NCBI RefSeq assembly: GCF_037975245.1
Contig: NC_092564.1
Span: forward strand, 5,634,484-5,698,483
Length of the DNA stretch: 64,000 nucleotides
Source: Apostichopus japonicus
Lineage: Eukaryota; Echinodermata; Holothuroidea; Aspidochirotida; Stichopodidae
Reading direction: 5' to 3'
Below the pieces are notes generated by a model. The model was not told where the DNA came from and made no database searches. It worked only from the letters and a program-made list of their open reading frames with translations. This document shows, in pieces, positions 46,001-58,900 of this stretch (positions are counted from its first letter, which is position 1; every line of letters starts with the position of its first letter). Both the position numbers and the translations under genes were made by a program.

Positions 46001-46070
46001 AGAATCCTGATTTAGAACTTAATAATTTGAGCATACAATAAGTGCAGGTTCTTACAAAACACTATGGGTT
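43023..46070. other. intergenic, minor repeats only
   Basis: Contains a ~31-bp unit in three copies (CCAATGAAAACACAGCCAG, about 43770-43860), a T-run near 45139-45152 and a ~100-bp diverged tandem duplication (about 45291-45391 and 45393-45497). No gene recognised. Confidence 0.5.
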
Positions 46071-46160
46071 AACCAGGTCTCCCGAGAGTTGATCAATTAA
46101 AGAATGGGGGCAGAGAACCAGGTCTCCCGAGAGTTGATCAATTAAAGAATGGGGGCAGAG
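46071..46160. repeat. perfect 45-bp tandem duplication
   Basis: Two identical 45-bp units beginning AACCAGGTCTCCCGAGAG and ending GGGGGCAGAG. Confidence 0.95.
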
Positions 46161-46375
46161 GATACTGTAAACTGCATTAAAGTAGATACCCTACACCAAG
46201 AACATCAACATCATAGCTAATATTCAGTCGGCCCACAGCTAACATATTCTTAGCATGTTCAATCATGTGCCTAGCACAACACCCTATTTTTTCAAAAATA
46301 TAATTTTCTCTTTCACTAAAAAAGCCAAGGAAAATTAAAGTGAAGCAACAGGTTTCCAACAACTTTCATTCTCCA

Positions 46376-46555
46376 GCCCTCCCCTAGTGGCACTAAATCA
46401 GCCCTCCCCTGGTGGCACTAAATCAGCCTTCCCTATGGGCACTAAATCAGCCCTCCCATATTGGCACTAAATCAGCCCTCCCATATTGGCACTACATCAG
46501 CCCTCCCATAGTGGCACTAAATCAGCCCTCCCATATTGGCACTACATCAGCACAC
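46376..46555. repeat. minisatellite, ~25-bp unit, seven copies
   Basis: Units of CCCTCCCATATTGGCACTAA plus ATCAG, about 340 bp downstream of the DUT stop on the DUT 3' side. Confidence 0.95.
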
Positions 46556-46890
46556 CATGGCAGCTGCTTGGCTGAGCTTCTTCTGGAGTTCCAAGCATTT
46601 GTCATATGATGTAATCATATTTTATGTACATAGAGGGGACATGGCATTAATCCTTGGGGAGAGAGGAATGGGGACCGGGTGGATGGGGTAACCTGTCTAA
46701 ACAGTACTTTCAAACAGTACAGTAAATTAAGTAACAAAATAATGTCACAAGAACATGGAAAAGCCAAGTTCACCCTTGAAAACTACTAATAAACGTAGCC
46801 CCTCTCCTCCACCCCCCCCCCTTCCCCCTCTCTCTCCCCTCTCTCCTATTCCAGTCACATATTTTGGAAGCCACATTTTTTTTACCTCCT

Positions 46891-46947
46891 TCAGTTTGTC
46901 CCAGTCGATCCAAATCCTCCGGCACCCCTGTCAGTCTCGGAAAGTTC
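46891..46947 (-). CDS. DUT: DUT exon 5 (motif 5, stop)
   Basis: Encodes ELSETDRGAGGFGSTGTN and TGA, the C-terminal arm that closes over the active site of the neighbouring subunit. Acceptor TTAAAG, phase 0. Confidence 0.96.
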   Translation of the reverse strand, partial: ELSETDRGAGGFGSTGTN

Positions 46948-49900
46948 CTTTAAAATTGAAACACAAAACATGAAAGGTTAGAAATTGAAAGTTTCCATAC
47001 CAGAAAATTGAAAGAACACCCTGATACCAGGATAATTGCAGCCCGGACAACAGCATTTTGCAGTGAAATGTATCATTCACTATTCTCGACATTTGAGTCA
47101 GCTTACTTTAACAGGACAATCAGCAGATCTGTTTTGCTTGCAGCATTTATATTTTTCATCTTTCTTTCTTTTCCTTTTTAGCCTAGATTTTCTTAAAAGA
47201 TGCAGATTCTTTCAAAAGACAAAGTCAAAAATTTTGAAAGAAAAAAAAATTTACTATTACATGTGGCCAACAAAATTATGAGGATCGAATCAAATTCATG
47301 GTACATTCACGATTACTTGTGACCTCAAATTACATTGAGTTAAATGAAAAAGAGAATGGATTAGTTTTATAAAGTTTATTGCAATCTTACTTAAAACAGT
47401 ACTGATATGTTTGGAAAGATTTCAGACCAAACTAAAAATCTGCTTTCATTGTTCCTAACAATATTCCAAGAATCTAACTTTTTAGCGTACTGCACTCTGC
47501 CCATGCGATATCCATGTGGCCGGATGTGATTAAAGGGAGGAAAACCATGGACTTGCTAGTACTGTAGCTGTGGAGATCGTGAGTAGAGAGAAGAAAGTGT
47601 GTAAGAGCAACTTTGGGAGTGTACTGTAACAGCATACTTTGGCAATTTGCAAGCTGTTCCACAAGATTGTTCAACTTGATTTGGTATTAGGTGGTTTGTG
47701 CATTTACTATCATAATTTTTTTCGCTATTTCGGCTGTAGATCTTCCGGTGTACCCCTTTGAGTCATGGTTGACCCTGACTGTTTAGGATTTGAGAGAAAA
47801 CGAAAAACGACCCATGACCGCCATCCCATTTGGCTCCGCGAGATGAAGAGGTGTATCAAAGGTCCCACTGATTGATCGGTTGAGATCACATGGAGTGGAT
47901 AGACATACACCACGGTGAACAGTTTAAAAATAGATCACTTTGCATCACATGATAAAATGACAGGAAGAAAGGAAATCCCAGGATGTTTACTTCCATTGTA
48001 ATACTGTCAGTACAAAGTTGAGAGGGCTGCTGAACCACAAGACCATCATCATGTGTAAACAATGTTGGGATGTGGTTGAGGAAAAACAAACTTATGTTAA
48101 ATGATGTTAAAACGGAACTTATTATTTTTTCACCTAAAACCCAATTGAAAGACGATGTAACTCCGCACAAAACAGTTGGGACCAATACCATTTATTCTGC
48201 ATCTATTGTTAAGAATTTAGGAGTTTACTTTGACTCTCATCTTACCATGGAGACCCAAGTTAATCATATTATCAAGTCTTGCTATTTCCATATTTGTAAT
48301 ATAGGTAGAATAAGAGATTTCATTTCAACTGATGCATGTAAAATACTGGTTCAATCCCTCGTTACCTCTCGCTTCGATTATTGCAATTCTTTACTATTTG
48401 GTATATCAGTCTCTAACAAACCGCCTACAACGCACACAAAATTGTACAGCTCGCCTTATATCTAGAACTCCTCGTCGCAACCATATATCTCCTGTACTGT
48501 ATGAACTACATTGGTTACCTATACGATTTAGATCAAAATTTAAAATTTTTTACTTACCTTTAAGGCTCTTAATCACTTGACCCCTAGTTACATCACCAAT
48601 GAGACCATACCTTATATTCCGCCTAGATCCTTACGCTCAATGAATAAAAATTTACTTAGTGTGCCTTCTACCCGATCATCAACATATGAATTTAAACGTT
48701 TTGATTATACTGCTGCCACATTATGGAATAACTTACCCCAGGACATACTGTATGCAATATTAATATAGACTTAACGCAATTCAAGAAATTACTTAAAACA
48801 CTGTTTTTCAGAGCTGCCAACACAGATTAATGTACTTATTATTATACTTGCTGTACATACTTAATTCAGGTGTTATTATTGTATTTTAGTCATAATTTTT
48901 CTTATTATTTTTTTACATTTCTATCATTTATTTTTCTATACAATCTTATCTTTTATAACCTTTTTAACTGTTATACTTTTAACAAATTTTTATCTTTTGT
49001 TGTAAAGCGCTTTAGAGCAATTTTTTAATTGAATAAGGCGCTATATAAATTTTGTGTAATAATAATAATAATGGAGTGGATAGACATACACCACGGTGAA
49101 CAGTTTAAAAATAGGTCACTTTGCATCACATGATACAATGACAGGAAGAAAGGAAGTCCCAGGATGTTTACTTCCATTGTAATACTGTCAGTACAAAGTT
49201 GAGAGGGCTGCAGAACCACAAGCCAATCATCCTAATTCTTTCAAGAGGTTGAGGGATGCACTAACATCTTAACAATTCTGCCACCCACCAACACCCCCCC
49301 CCCCCCCCCCGAGTCTTCTGTCACAATTAATGTGTATGTTTTATGGGAACAGCCTCAATCTCAATCCAGGTAAATTCAAATCAAAGTTTCTAAGCTGGCT
49401 GCTACATAAATCACCCCACAGGATACTGTACAAGTAATAACATTTTTCTTTATATGAGAAGATACTAAGTGAAGTCATCTATCCAGCAAGTCAGCAATAT
49501 ATCAGACAATCTCAATAACTTCTTCTCTATTGTGCCCTAGTCAGAAAGTACAGTTACTACTCTTGCTGGTAAATGTCTGTGCAGACTATTCCATTGTTAC
49601 CCAGATTAATCATGAACTTTGCTCCATCTTTTACTTCCAAGTTCAAACATTATTTGTATAATAATAGGGTTGTTGGCCCACTTCTCAATGAAAAGGTCAA
49701 AACCAGTTCCATGCGACAGCATGACACCGTGCGAAACTGACATACTACAGTAAGTTGGTTGTTCAATTGTAGTTATTTCTGGTTGGGTGAAAAATGCAGA
49801 TCATTTATGGGATAGTCTCAGGGTTGACAATGTAACTTGCTTTCATGAGGGCAAAAATTTTCTACATTGTCAAGTATATAGTCCACAACATGGGCTATGT

Positions 49901-52900
49901 TCAAGACTAAATGTTACCTATTATGATAGGCTTACAAACATATGAAACAATTTCCATGCAGGGAAAGTTTGTATGGACTTTTTTTTTTTTTTGGTTGTCC
50001 CTCGCACAGCCAGGTCTAACCTTTTGGCTGTCAGAAGTTCAGAGCAGTAAATTTGGTTGTTCTAAAATCAAAATGTAGCAAACTCCCCCCCCCCCCAACA
50101 AAAAAAACAATAATGACCAAGATGTGCACTGTAGGTTTTAGAACATAAGCTTTGCACCAGTGATGCTCCCCTGTGGTTGGATCAAAGGCCTGCCACTGTG
50201 GTTAGTTTTGTTCTATTTCAGTTATCACCAAAGTGACAGGGGGTAAAGCCAGTTTATCATTTGACCTATTACCTATTTGGGAGGTATTCGGTTACAATTT
50301 AATCTGGGATTGTTGTACAGTAAGTGACTAGTTGTCTAACAGACGGACCAACCGAAGCTGATTTTGGATGTCCAAACAGACTTGGACTATTGGATTACTG
50401 TTAAAATATGCCCTGACATGAGTGTAGATACAGTAGCCTGCAGTTTGCACACATGTTGAATATCGAGAGAATTTGTTTTGCTCTATAACACTGAAGGTAA
50501 CCTTGGTGGACTACCTAAGGGGACAAACTAAAACGAATGACAGCGAATGACCGAATGACAATTGACTTTGTACAGGGTTAATTATCATTTGCGAATGACA
50601 GCGAATGACAGCGTATGACAACGAATGACAACAAAGGACAGTGTTGAGTGGAGATGTCTGTGCTGTCATTACTGTCATTCGTTTTAGTCAACGCAATTTT
50701 TTAGTGTGTAAAACATATTGTCATTCGTTATGTGTAACGCAATTGTCATTCGTTTTAGTAACACCCTACCTAAGTGAGGGTTGCTGTAGTACCATATATC
50801 ATTTATGCAAGGCAGCACAAATTTAAGGGCAAAGTACTGGATATCTGCAGATCTGCTGTATTGTAATCATTAATTCTATTGACACTGTCAATATTAGCAG
50901 AGGAGTACCAACCCTGGAGGTCAGAGGTCATTGATAGCAGATTAATTCGAATATCAACTCAAGATTCAACGTTTTAACAAAAAAACTAATCAAATTCGCC
51001 AGGATATTGCAATATGCAAACATCCCGAATGGCTAGGTTCCTGGTCACAACATTTCCATGACTTTAAAATGGCATTATGCAGAAAATTGGTTATTAGTGT
51101 ATGTACACTTTTTCTTAACCTAGATGAGACAATGCTTCCATTGTAACATTACTGGTTTTATAAAATACTCTAGGGGTTGTGCTGGTGGAGGTGGTGATAA
51201 GGTTTGAGGGTTTTTATTCTCCTAATGATTCTTACCTCAACTTCTTTGATCTCTGGAATGGAGATTTTCTCGCATATCAACTGTGCAATTCTATCGCCTT
51301 TCTTAACTGTATGAGAAACAGGACGTTGTTTCATTATTTATTTGAAGTTTGTGATGGATAGCACGATAATGTTTGATTGCTTGACAACACTGAATAAATC
51401 AAACAGGTCTTGCATGGCTACATAAATATTTGAATAATTGACTCACTTTGTACATTCAATGCACTGATCTTATCAGCGGAACCTCAACCTACAAAATCAG
51501 TCAACCTTAAGCAGTTTACCCCATAATTCCCACATTTGGGATACCACCAAAATTTCCGAATCTACTGTTCAGAAAGCAACCTACATGTTTTACAACATAT
51601 CAGTTAGTGTACATACTGAATAAGGCAAATTGAAGCCATAGAGAATCGCTCCTATTGATCAACTGTAAAAGCCTAACCTGAGTTGTATATTTAAGAATAT
51701 TGTTCTCGAGGCCGAGAATGACAATAAAAAAATAGACAGGAAAATTTTCTCTTGCTCTCTGTATTAGCTTTTATTGATTAATTCCTTCCTCTGTGAAGGT
51801 CTCTTTACTACTGCTAGTCACACCCTAAAATCTCCAAAATAAAAGATTGCCTATTTCTACTGTACTTACTTCCCCAGTAATTCCAACCTCTAACCCATGG
51901 CTAGACAAAACCCTCATCTCACTTGACCCCCATGACCCCACCTGCCAGGCTTCAGTACACACCTGTAGCACTACTCCAGCTATACCCTCAAGATAAGCCC
52001 AAAGTGGAATATATCTATTCACCAATTCCCACACACAAAACTGGTTCACTTTTAAAGGTTAAAACTGTATACTGTATAAGAGTCCCTTGCCCGGAGGCCT
52101 GCAAAGGGGTTACAAAAAATGATTGTAAGATTATACTTACTTATTTTTAAGATTTTAAATAACTCCACCTGTCCAAATATGGCTAGTCACTAGCCATCCT
52201 TAGTTTTGGAACTTAATTTTAACCAGTTAATTGAAGCTTTTGGGACAAGGAGAAGAAATTTCAGGTAATTTCTTAAAGACAACTTGAGAGAAACTATAAT
52301 AAGTCTAGGCTTGCTGATGTTTTGTTCACAGGGATTTCTCGTGATTTCAAAACTTTTGCGACATTATGCGACAATCTTATATGTACATTGTATAGTAGTT
52401 TCTATCCAAGTGTACTTACAGTATCGTGGAGGAAAATTAAACATGAAAAACATGCAACTCATGATCAGAAATGATAGAAAACACAGAACGAACATTTCTC
52501 TACAGAAATAGCAGAACTGGTACTTACCGTGGTAGTCTACACGATTAAAGTTAAAGAGGAGAACTTTAACTTCCCCTCTGTAGTCTTGATCGATAACACC
52601 GGCTGTCAGAGAAGGTCAGAATGGAGACTATTTACATGATTTCAGCAAGAAATTATGGAATATATGATTTAACAAAAACTGTATTTGTAATGTAACCAAG
52701 TAACCATTTTGAATCTTCTAGCATATTTGCAGTAGTACAGTTAAATCACAGGAATACTTGGTTTAATCCATTTACCATTGTTTAAGATAGTTTGCTTACT
52801 GCACAGGAAACACAATGATCAGTGTTTGTAATTTAAAGTGAACAATTGACTACATAGTAGAAAGTACCGTAGAAGCTTTCATTGAAAAATAATGGTGCTC

Positions 52901-55900
52901 AATAAAACCACATAACCAAACGAGGGATACTAATTACGTAGGAAATAATTTATCCAGTATCACATCGCAATATGCTATCATTGCTATGCAAAATGGTCAC
53001 AATGATATACACAAGTGCCAAGATGTATAATCTAGCAGGTTTTTTTTGTTACACAGGAACAAAAGGGACAAAATGCAGAGCATTCACAAAGTTCTGCGAG
53101 ACAAAGTTTGAATACTTAATTAATATTCCCTTGCTAATGAACTTAGAAATTGAGCCGTACAAAGTGATCACATTAATATGCAGGGAATAATAAACGGTAC
53201 CATGAGGTCCAGGATCTTACCTCTATTCCTCCTGACCACACTACAAATATTGTTGGTTCTCTAATGTACAATGGGTGGGTGTGGGAGGGTGTATCTTTGT
53301 ACATCTTTAAATTTTGTGCAATATACCCATTGTGTACATCGTATTTTGCTATGCCATACCATATAAATTATTCTGAATTACAGTAGGTTTAATTTGCACC
53401 AGCAGCTTTTCTCGACTCTCTTTAATATAGTCTTTAGGTCAATTATGAATTGCAATACAGTTTAATAACACACGAGGAATGATGACAAATATGCTTTGAC
53501 CATTGGTTCTCAATTTCTGATGAGCTTGACAAACCTTCAGAAAATTACAGTACTTACTTAAAAGAAGATTTCAAATGTCTTATTCTAGATCAATGGTTCT
53601 CAAAATGGTCCCTGCCGTCCCCTGGGGGGCGTTGGGAAGTCTCAGGGGGGTGCTACAGGGTACACGGGGAGTAGGGGGCGTTGGCACTGATTTTGGGGGT
53701 CCCTGGCGATTACGACACATCACTGCTGCAATTTAGGGCACAATAAGGCATCCAAGGGGGTCTGGGAACAAAAAATAAAATTTGTGACCCATATAATAAC
53801 CATCCTAACTCCACCCTAGGTCCAATTTCTTTTGCATTTGGATTATATTGTAGCAGAGACATCTCTTGTAACTTATAAGCGCATAGCGCCACCATTTTAG
53901 CCTGTTATTTGGGGTATTCCCTGAGCTGGTCACTGATTGCTAAGTCTAGGGGAGGGGGTAGGGGGGCATTGCGACAGTTCAAGACGGTCGAAGGGGGCGG
54001 TCGACTAAAACAATGTTTGAGAACCACTGTCTGGACTATGTCACCGAGCTAGATTTCTCCACCACATAATTAAGAATGTAACAATTAATTAATGATTCCT
54101 TAGAGTTCAAGTTTAATTGTCATCAAAACAAGACACTGTCATCAAGACACTTTATTGTATGAATTATTATTATCGTATACCAACCACAACAACAAGTTTT
54201 GTTGAAATTACCAAATTAAAAACCAGAATGCCAAAAGGCTTAAAGATTCCTTGCCAGTAGGAAATATTTCTGAAGTATATACTGTGGTTTCAAATCGACA
54301 TACAGTATAGATCCTTCTGCCATCGTCAAGGGTCACAAATATATAAAGGATGACTTAAAGGTACAAAATTAATTTTGTCCAGGTTGTATACATTTTCTAT
54401 TCCAATTTTAATGTTTTGAGAAATGACCCAATTAAACTATGAGTTTCTCATCAATTTAAGTGACTGGACAATTTATTCTAAAATCGACACACCAGGAGGT
54501 GGACAGCTCCTCAGATGCAACACAAAACTCAACTTGGAAACATATTAACAACATACAACATTCAATATACAGTATTACAAATTTGTCAAGGCAAAATAGT
54601 GCTTAGTGTTATCCAAGGGTTCTCTGTTGTTTAAATAAAGATAAAAATTAAAAAAATGTTTTACTTGAGTTCTTAGAATTTCTAAAACAATGGGTCGGCT
54701 CTCAGGAGCGGATGTCAACGTGTCTGTGGCCTCCTAGGACCATTCCAGACATTCAGCATATTTTAAAGGTGAATAACTTGAAAAGCTGAATAACTTACAA
54801 TTAACTTACAATCAATTTTTCTATTTTCTTGGATTATCACATGGCTAAAATATACATACCACCAACATCGACGAAGTGTTTTGACGATAGCCCTGATCTT
54901 GGAGCAACCCTCCCATAACATCCATCTGGAAGAGCAATTGATAAGCCTGTCTTTACGAGGAATTTTCCCAAAGCAGGGATCCATGCTTCCTCAGAGCTGA
55001 AGGAGGAAAAAACCAATAAATAAAGTATATTTTACAAGAAACTCCAGTTTGAAGTGCATAAATTTGAAACTCAGACAGAAGACTGTGGAAAATCTTCCAC
55101 AGGACTCTGGAGCTCTTTTGAAAACCACCCAGTAACCTCACTCTTACAGAAGCAGGAAATGTTCATTTGTGAAAATATGTTGAAAATCATCAGATCATTT
55201 ATTTCTTGATTTCCTTCCATTTTGTTTCTTGTGGTCAGTAGGTTGATAAAACAAACCTTTGTTTTTTTCTAGTATCCATCATATACATGTACTTTATACT
55301 TATATTTCTATACCAGACACATGGAGTTCCTCCTCTTTAATTTTAATCGTGTAGACTACCATCATAAGTACCAGTTCTGCTATTTCTGTAGAGAAATGTT
55401 TATTCTCTGTTTTCTATTTCTGACAATGATTTGCATCTGTTTGCATACTGTGTGTTAACTTTTGTGCACATGTGAGAACTAAACTGGAATTGAATTGAAG
55501 CAGCCTGTGATCAATTTCCACAACAAAAAAGGTAGTAACTAAGTAAAAGAAGCTAAAGAACGTTAAGTTTGTATTTTGTGTAAGACAGTTGACCTTGATT
55601 TCATGAAGTACTCTATCATGGATAGAAGACATAGAAGATTTAGTTTTTTATTTCTACCGGCAGTTTAGAAAAATAAGCACACGTCTGTGATATCCTTTCA
55701 CAAAGAAACTGTATAATTCTTACTTCTAGGAAAATTATACAGTTTCATTTGGAAAAAAAACTTGTCATATTATTGTAAGAGTTGCGGGATACAAGGTTCT
55801 TGACAGCAGCTAGCTGTCCAACAGGATTATTGGGAATCCCCCTAGTGGTCACGATGTGTGGGGACAACTGACCACTGTATTACAAATACAACAGGCTAAA

Positions 55901-58900
55901 AACAAGAATAAGACTGGCTGTTAGGTATATAAGTAGCTATATTTGCTCGGTCACACACATGAAAGTATGCAACATAAAGAATCTTGGTAAAGTACTCTTT
56001 AGTGTTACACAATTACACTTGTATCAACAATGAAAACTAGAGATATTGATATAAACAACTAGGTGTGTCAAGTGGCCACAAGACTAATACATGTATGTGC
56101 AAATTAATAAAAAAAAAGAGATAAAGCTTATCTGGCGGGCGGGTCTGTATAGTCCAGCAGCACGGCACAGCAATGTAGTTGACTGGTAGGCACGGTGATG
56201 AAAGGTTTAATAAATGATGAATGTCCGATAACAGGAAATTACGAAATAGAAGGTGAGTAGTAAGAGTTCTGTGAATATACTCCAGTGAAAATAGATATGA
56301 GTGAGAGTTCCAGGAATACTCCAATAAAATATATATGGGTGAGAGTTCCACGAATATACTCCAATAAATAATATATATGTTCAAAGAAATGTTCTTCCCA
56401 AGGAGAGTAGGTTAAGTCCAGGTACAAGATACAGTAGGTAGAAGACTAGGTGACGTCCAGGTAAAAGAGTAGGTGAAGTCCCGGTAAAAGATAGGTTAAA
56501 GAGTAGGTGAAGTCCCAGTAAAAGATAAGTAAATACAAAATGGCAACTAGCAGGACACAGCTCTCAGTTCCATATAATCCATTAAAACGATGAAATAATG
56601 TTTACAAACGTACAGCAAATCAATTATAGACAATTAATTCCTTGGACAGCAAAAGTCATATGAATGTAGATAAATTCTTTTAGCACAAGATCCTGTAGAC
56701 AACTTATTAATAATTTATATGTATACTGTAGTGTACAGACTACATTATTATGTAAAGCGAGGCTAATATATACACATGCCCTGTTGACTGGCTGACAACC
56801 AAACTGCCTCTCTCTCCTAAGACACCTTGGAGGAAGCACCTAAACCACAGGGTAACAACATGTGACCCTCTTAACACCTCTGATTGGCTATACACACCCT
56901 AGATACCAAGAGTAACACTCAGAACCAATCAGAGCTAATTACACAGACTAATCTGCATACAAATGCTTACACTAAAACTGAAACAACTAAGACAAGGCAT
57001 CCCTTATCTAAGAAAAGAAAGTAAGAAGAGAAGATGTTTATTGCAACCAGCAACTTTGGCAGAACAAAGAAAGTACTGTTGCCACTGGCTCACTACTAAA
57101 TATACAGGGGAATATGAGCACAGGTTGTGGAAGAGTATAGGCATACCTATTACATAACCACTAGGATGGGAGAGAAGAAGAAACAGAAATAGAGCTATTT
57201 ACATTATCAGACAATTTGAAGTCTTAAAACAAAATATTTCAAACTCAAAATCGACCATACTTTTTTTAAAGAAATATTTCACAATTGTATCTAGTTCTGT
57301 CTGGAAGTTTATTCTTAATAAATTCTTGCACTAACAACAAGATAACATTCAAGATACAATTCAGAAATCTCACTTCCACCCAATTATAGAATTTGTATTT
57401 ATTGGGTTTGCTTTAGCTGGTGATTTATTAACTAAATGCCTGTGGATCTCAGTTTGCTATTAATTTAAAAAAAAAATGGAACTTGCAGTATTCTGTCAGC
57501 AGACATTATTTAAGAACATAGCCCCCCTTGGAAGTTAGGTAATAATTATCTGTCAGAAAAAAAATCTGATTTCTGTACCTACTGTACAGTAGCATGAGCA
57601 GCATATTACTGTAACTAGAAGTTACTGATATACTTGCAATTTAGGAAAATGCCAGTAGAAACTTGATTATGCTTTTCAAGCATTTTCCACCAAATGGCTA
57701 ATATTGGAACCTGAAATAATTGATGTATTATCCTGTATTAACATCAACCACGTTGCCCCAAGATTGTAGCCCCACAGGTCAGCCCACACCCACCCCCCAC
57801 CCCCTCCCTTTCTCCCTCATCAGAGTCCCAGAAAGAAACAGAAGAAAGGTATCAAGGTCTAATGATAGGCCTACAATTACAGAATAGACACAAGAAATTT
57901 GGTCATTCCATATCAAATCATCAAATTTTGGAGTATGTAATATGTACTAGTTCAACCTCTTTTAAAAGTTACCAAATTATTGCATGCTTGGAACATCATG
58001 AAATGAGCATATCCTGAAAATTTCAGTGGCATTGCTTCAAAATTGGACGATAAATGACCCTTTGAAATTCCACAATTTGCCGCCACCGTGACTTTTTCTT
58101 GATTTTTGAGGTCTGATTTCTTAGCAATTAAACATCCTAGTACCTTTCCATTACAGAAGCCTACAGAATCTTTCCCATAGAGTGGAAATTATAAAAATAG
58201 GCTATAAAAGCATTGTCTATTTACCCAAATTGAATATTTTGGCATTATTTTAAATTGACCTAGGCTAGGCCTTGGCCTAATTCCACAAGACAATGCTTTA
58301 AATGCCTATTTTCTTTTATTTTCCATGAAGCAATGCAACCATTTTTTTTAGAATATACATATTTCATGGTGCTCTTATCATGCAAGAAGGATGTTTTTTG
58401 TACATTGTAGAGGGTCCAGCAACAGCCATCCATGATTTGACACGAAACGACCCACTTATAGTTCAATTAGCTCAAATCGAAATTGTGGTGTGTAGTATAA
58501 ATATTTACAGCAATTGCTAGAAGAAAAAAAATCCTTGCATCTTAGCCTACAAAGTTTGAAAACGTCTAGGCCTAGTGCCACTACTAAGTACTATTTAGTA
58601 CTAGGCCTACTTGACCTAGCCTACAGTAGGCTAGTACTAACTTATCAGAAGTTTAGGCCAAGCCCACTGACATTCTATATCTACCTAGCCTATGCATGTG
58701 ACCACGGCTACGCTTAGGCCAGTCTGGAAATGGGATAAAGGACTAATGGAGAGAAAATATAAGCTTAAATCACCTGTACAAATCTAGACCCGCGGATTGT
58801 GCAGATCCCCTCGTTGGGATGATTGCATCCTGGGTCAATTTTGCGATCTGCAAGACCGATTTGTTCGTAGGCACAGGCATTGTCGTGTGTAAATGCGATT

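Larger units (their letters stand above)
46948..51235 (-). other. DUT intron 4 (4.3 kb)
   Basis: Holds the L2-like LINE fragment with its flanking long direct repeat (47890-49230), a C-run at about 49295-49310, a C-run near 50086-50096 and the 247-bp inverted-repeat element (50520-50766). No other coding sequence. Confidence 0.6.
54997..58773 (-). other. DUT intron 1 (3.8 kb)
   Basis: Contains the inverted exon 3/donor copy (55326-55436), a 13-bp perfect hairpin (55706-55745), two loose tandem arrays (about 56255-56370 and 56400-56535) and otherwise unrecognised sequence (56540-58773), including a C-rich stretch near 57789-57808. Confidence 0.6.
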
